Below are positions 5,331-5,570 of a stretch of DNA of 5,570 nt, piece by piece; position 1 is the stretch's first letter; every line of letters starts with the position of its first letter. Made by a program: the position numbers and the translations under genes. Source of the stretch: Crocinitomicaceae bacterium (GTDB taxonomy: Bacteria > Bacteroidota > Bacteroidia > Flavobacteriales_D > Crocinitomicaceae); contig DORI01000018.1 of the NCBI GenBank assembly GCA_003512365.1, forward strand, positions 1 to 5,570, in the 5' to 3' direction. Under the pieces are notes generated by a model that was not told where the DNA came from, ran no database searches, and saw only the letters and a program-made list of their open reading frames with translations.

Positions 5331-5570
5331 ATGCTACAATCCTTATTTAGAAAAAAACCTGTTGTCGGGGTAATGACTGATGATGGCGGTCACGGTTCAG
5401 GTTTACATAAAGTATTAAATGTTCGTGACCTTACATTTTTTGGTGTAGCAGCAATTATCGGTGGTGGAACCTTTAGTGCAATTGGAAATGCTTGCGCGGC
5501 AGGAGGGCCAGGAGTTGTATTTTTATATATCATTTGTGCTGTCGCATGTGGTTTTACAGCTCTTTGTTAT
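5331..5570 (+). CDS. Amino acid permease of the APC superfamily, 3' truncated
   Basis: The frame is open from ATG 5331 to the window end, giving 80 residues without a stop. The N-terminus LFRKKPV followed by a short polar linker, then LHKVLNVRDLTFFGVAAIIGGGTFSAIG, is the cytoplasmic tail and first membrane helix of cationic-amino-acid-transporter-like permeases (compare L..VLG..DL...GIGAIIGAGIF). G44-G46 of IIGGGTF sit in the broken first helix that binds the substrate amino group in APC transporters. A second hydrophobic stretch begins at about residue 61 (GVVFLYIICAVACGFTALCY) and continues past the edge. I recall the IGGGTFSAIGN form from Bacteroidota permeases. It would import amino acids across the inner membrane by proton coupling; the substrate cannot be judged from this fragment. 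The gene is divergent from uvrA, with no clear Shine-Dalgarno. Confidence 0.85.
   Translation, partial: MLQSLFRKKPVVGVMTDDGGHGSGLHKVLNVRDLTFFGVAAIIGGGTFSAIGNACAAGGPGVVFLYIICAVACGFTALCY

Noticed and set aside
1..5570. Mobile element, CRISPR array, integration site or defence system
   Set aside because: No transposase or integrase, no repeat-spacer pattern, no target-site duplications, and the tRNA 3' end is not duplicated elsewhere in the window.

Overview
The window looks like ordinary chromosomal DNA of an AT-rich Bacteroidota bacterium, most likely near Flavobacteriales or a relative. Three things point there: promoters matching the Bacteroidota pattern TTTG / TANNTTTG around position 1885, a UvrA of the form I associate with Bacteroidota, and an amino acid permease start with the IGGGTFSAIGN motif I associate with that phylum. 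The genus cannot be told from the sequence.

Left part (1-976): two tandem same-strand genes encode small secreted, probably outer-membrane beta-barrel proteins that are clear paralogs. The first is cut by the window edge. The second is complete and has a signal peptide. Their function is unknown. Gap 345-481 is very AT-rich and holds only a weak hairpin. Gap 977-1156 holds an imperfect hairpin and nothing else I can support.

Middle part (1157-2482): aat (leucyl/phenylalanyl-tRNA-protein transferase, N-degron tagging) converges on a tRNA-Lys(UUU) gene. The two share one bidirectional intrinsic terminator. The tRNA gene is divergent from aroK (shikimate kinase), and the two are served by interleaved promoters in a gap of about 90 bp.

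Right part (2447-5570): uvrA (nucleotide excision repair damage sensor) lies on the minus strand and overlaps the 3' end of aroK by 36 bp, tail to tail. A divergent gap of 94 bp with a small dyad separates uvrA from the first 80 codons of an amino acid permease that runs off the window.

The genes do not form a pathway or an obvious operon; neighbouring transcription units mostly face towards or away from each other. I found no mobile element, CRISPR array, defence system or clear new system. The most unusual items are the paralogous barrel pair, the interleaved promoters, the Cys-poor first zinc module of UvrA, and the dyad at the uvrA start.
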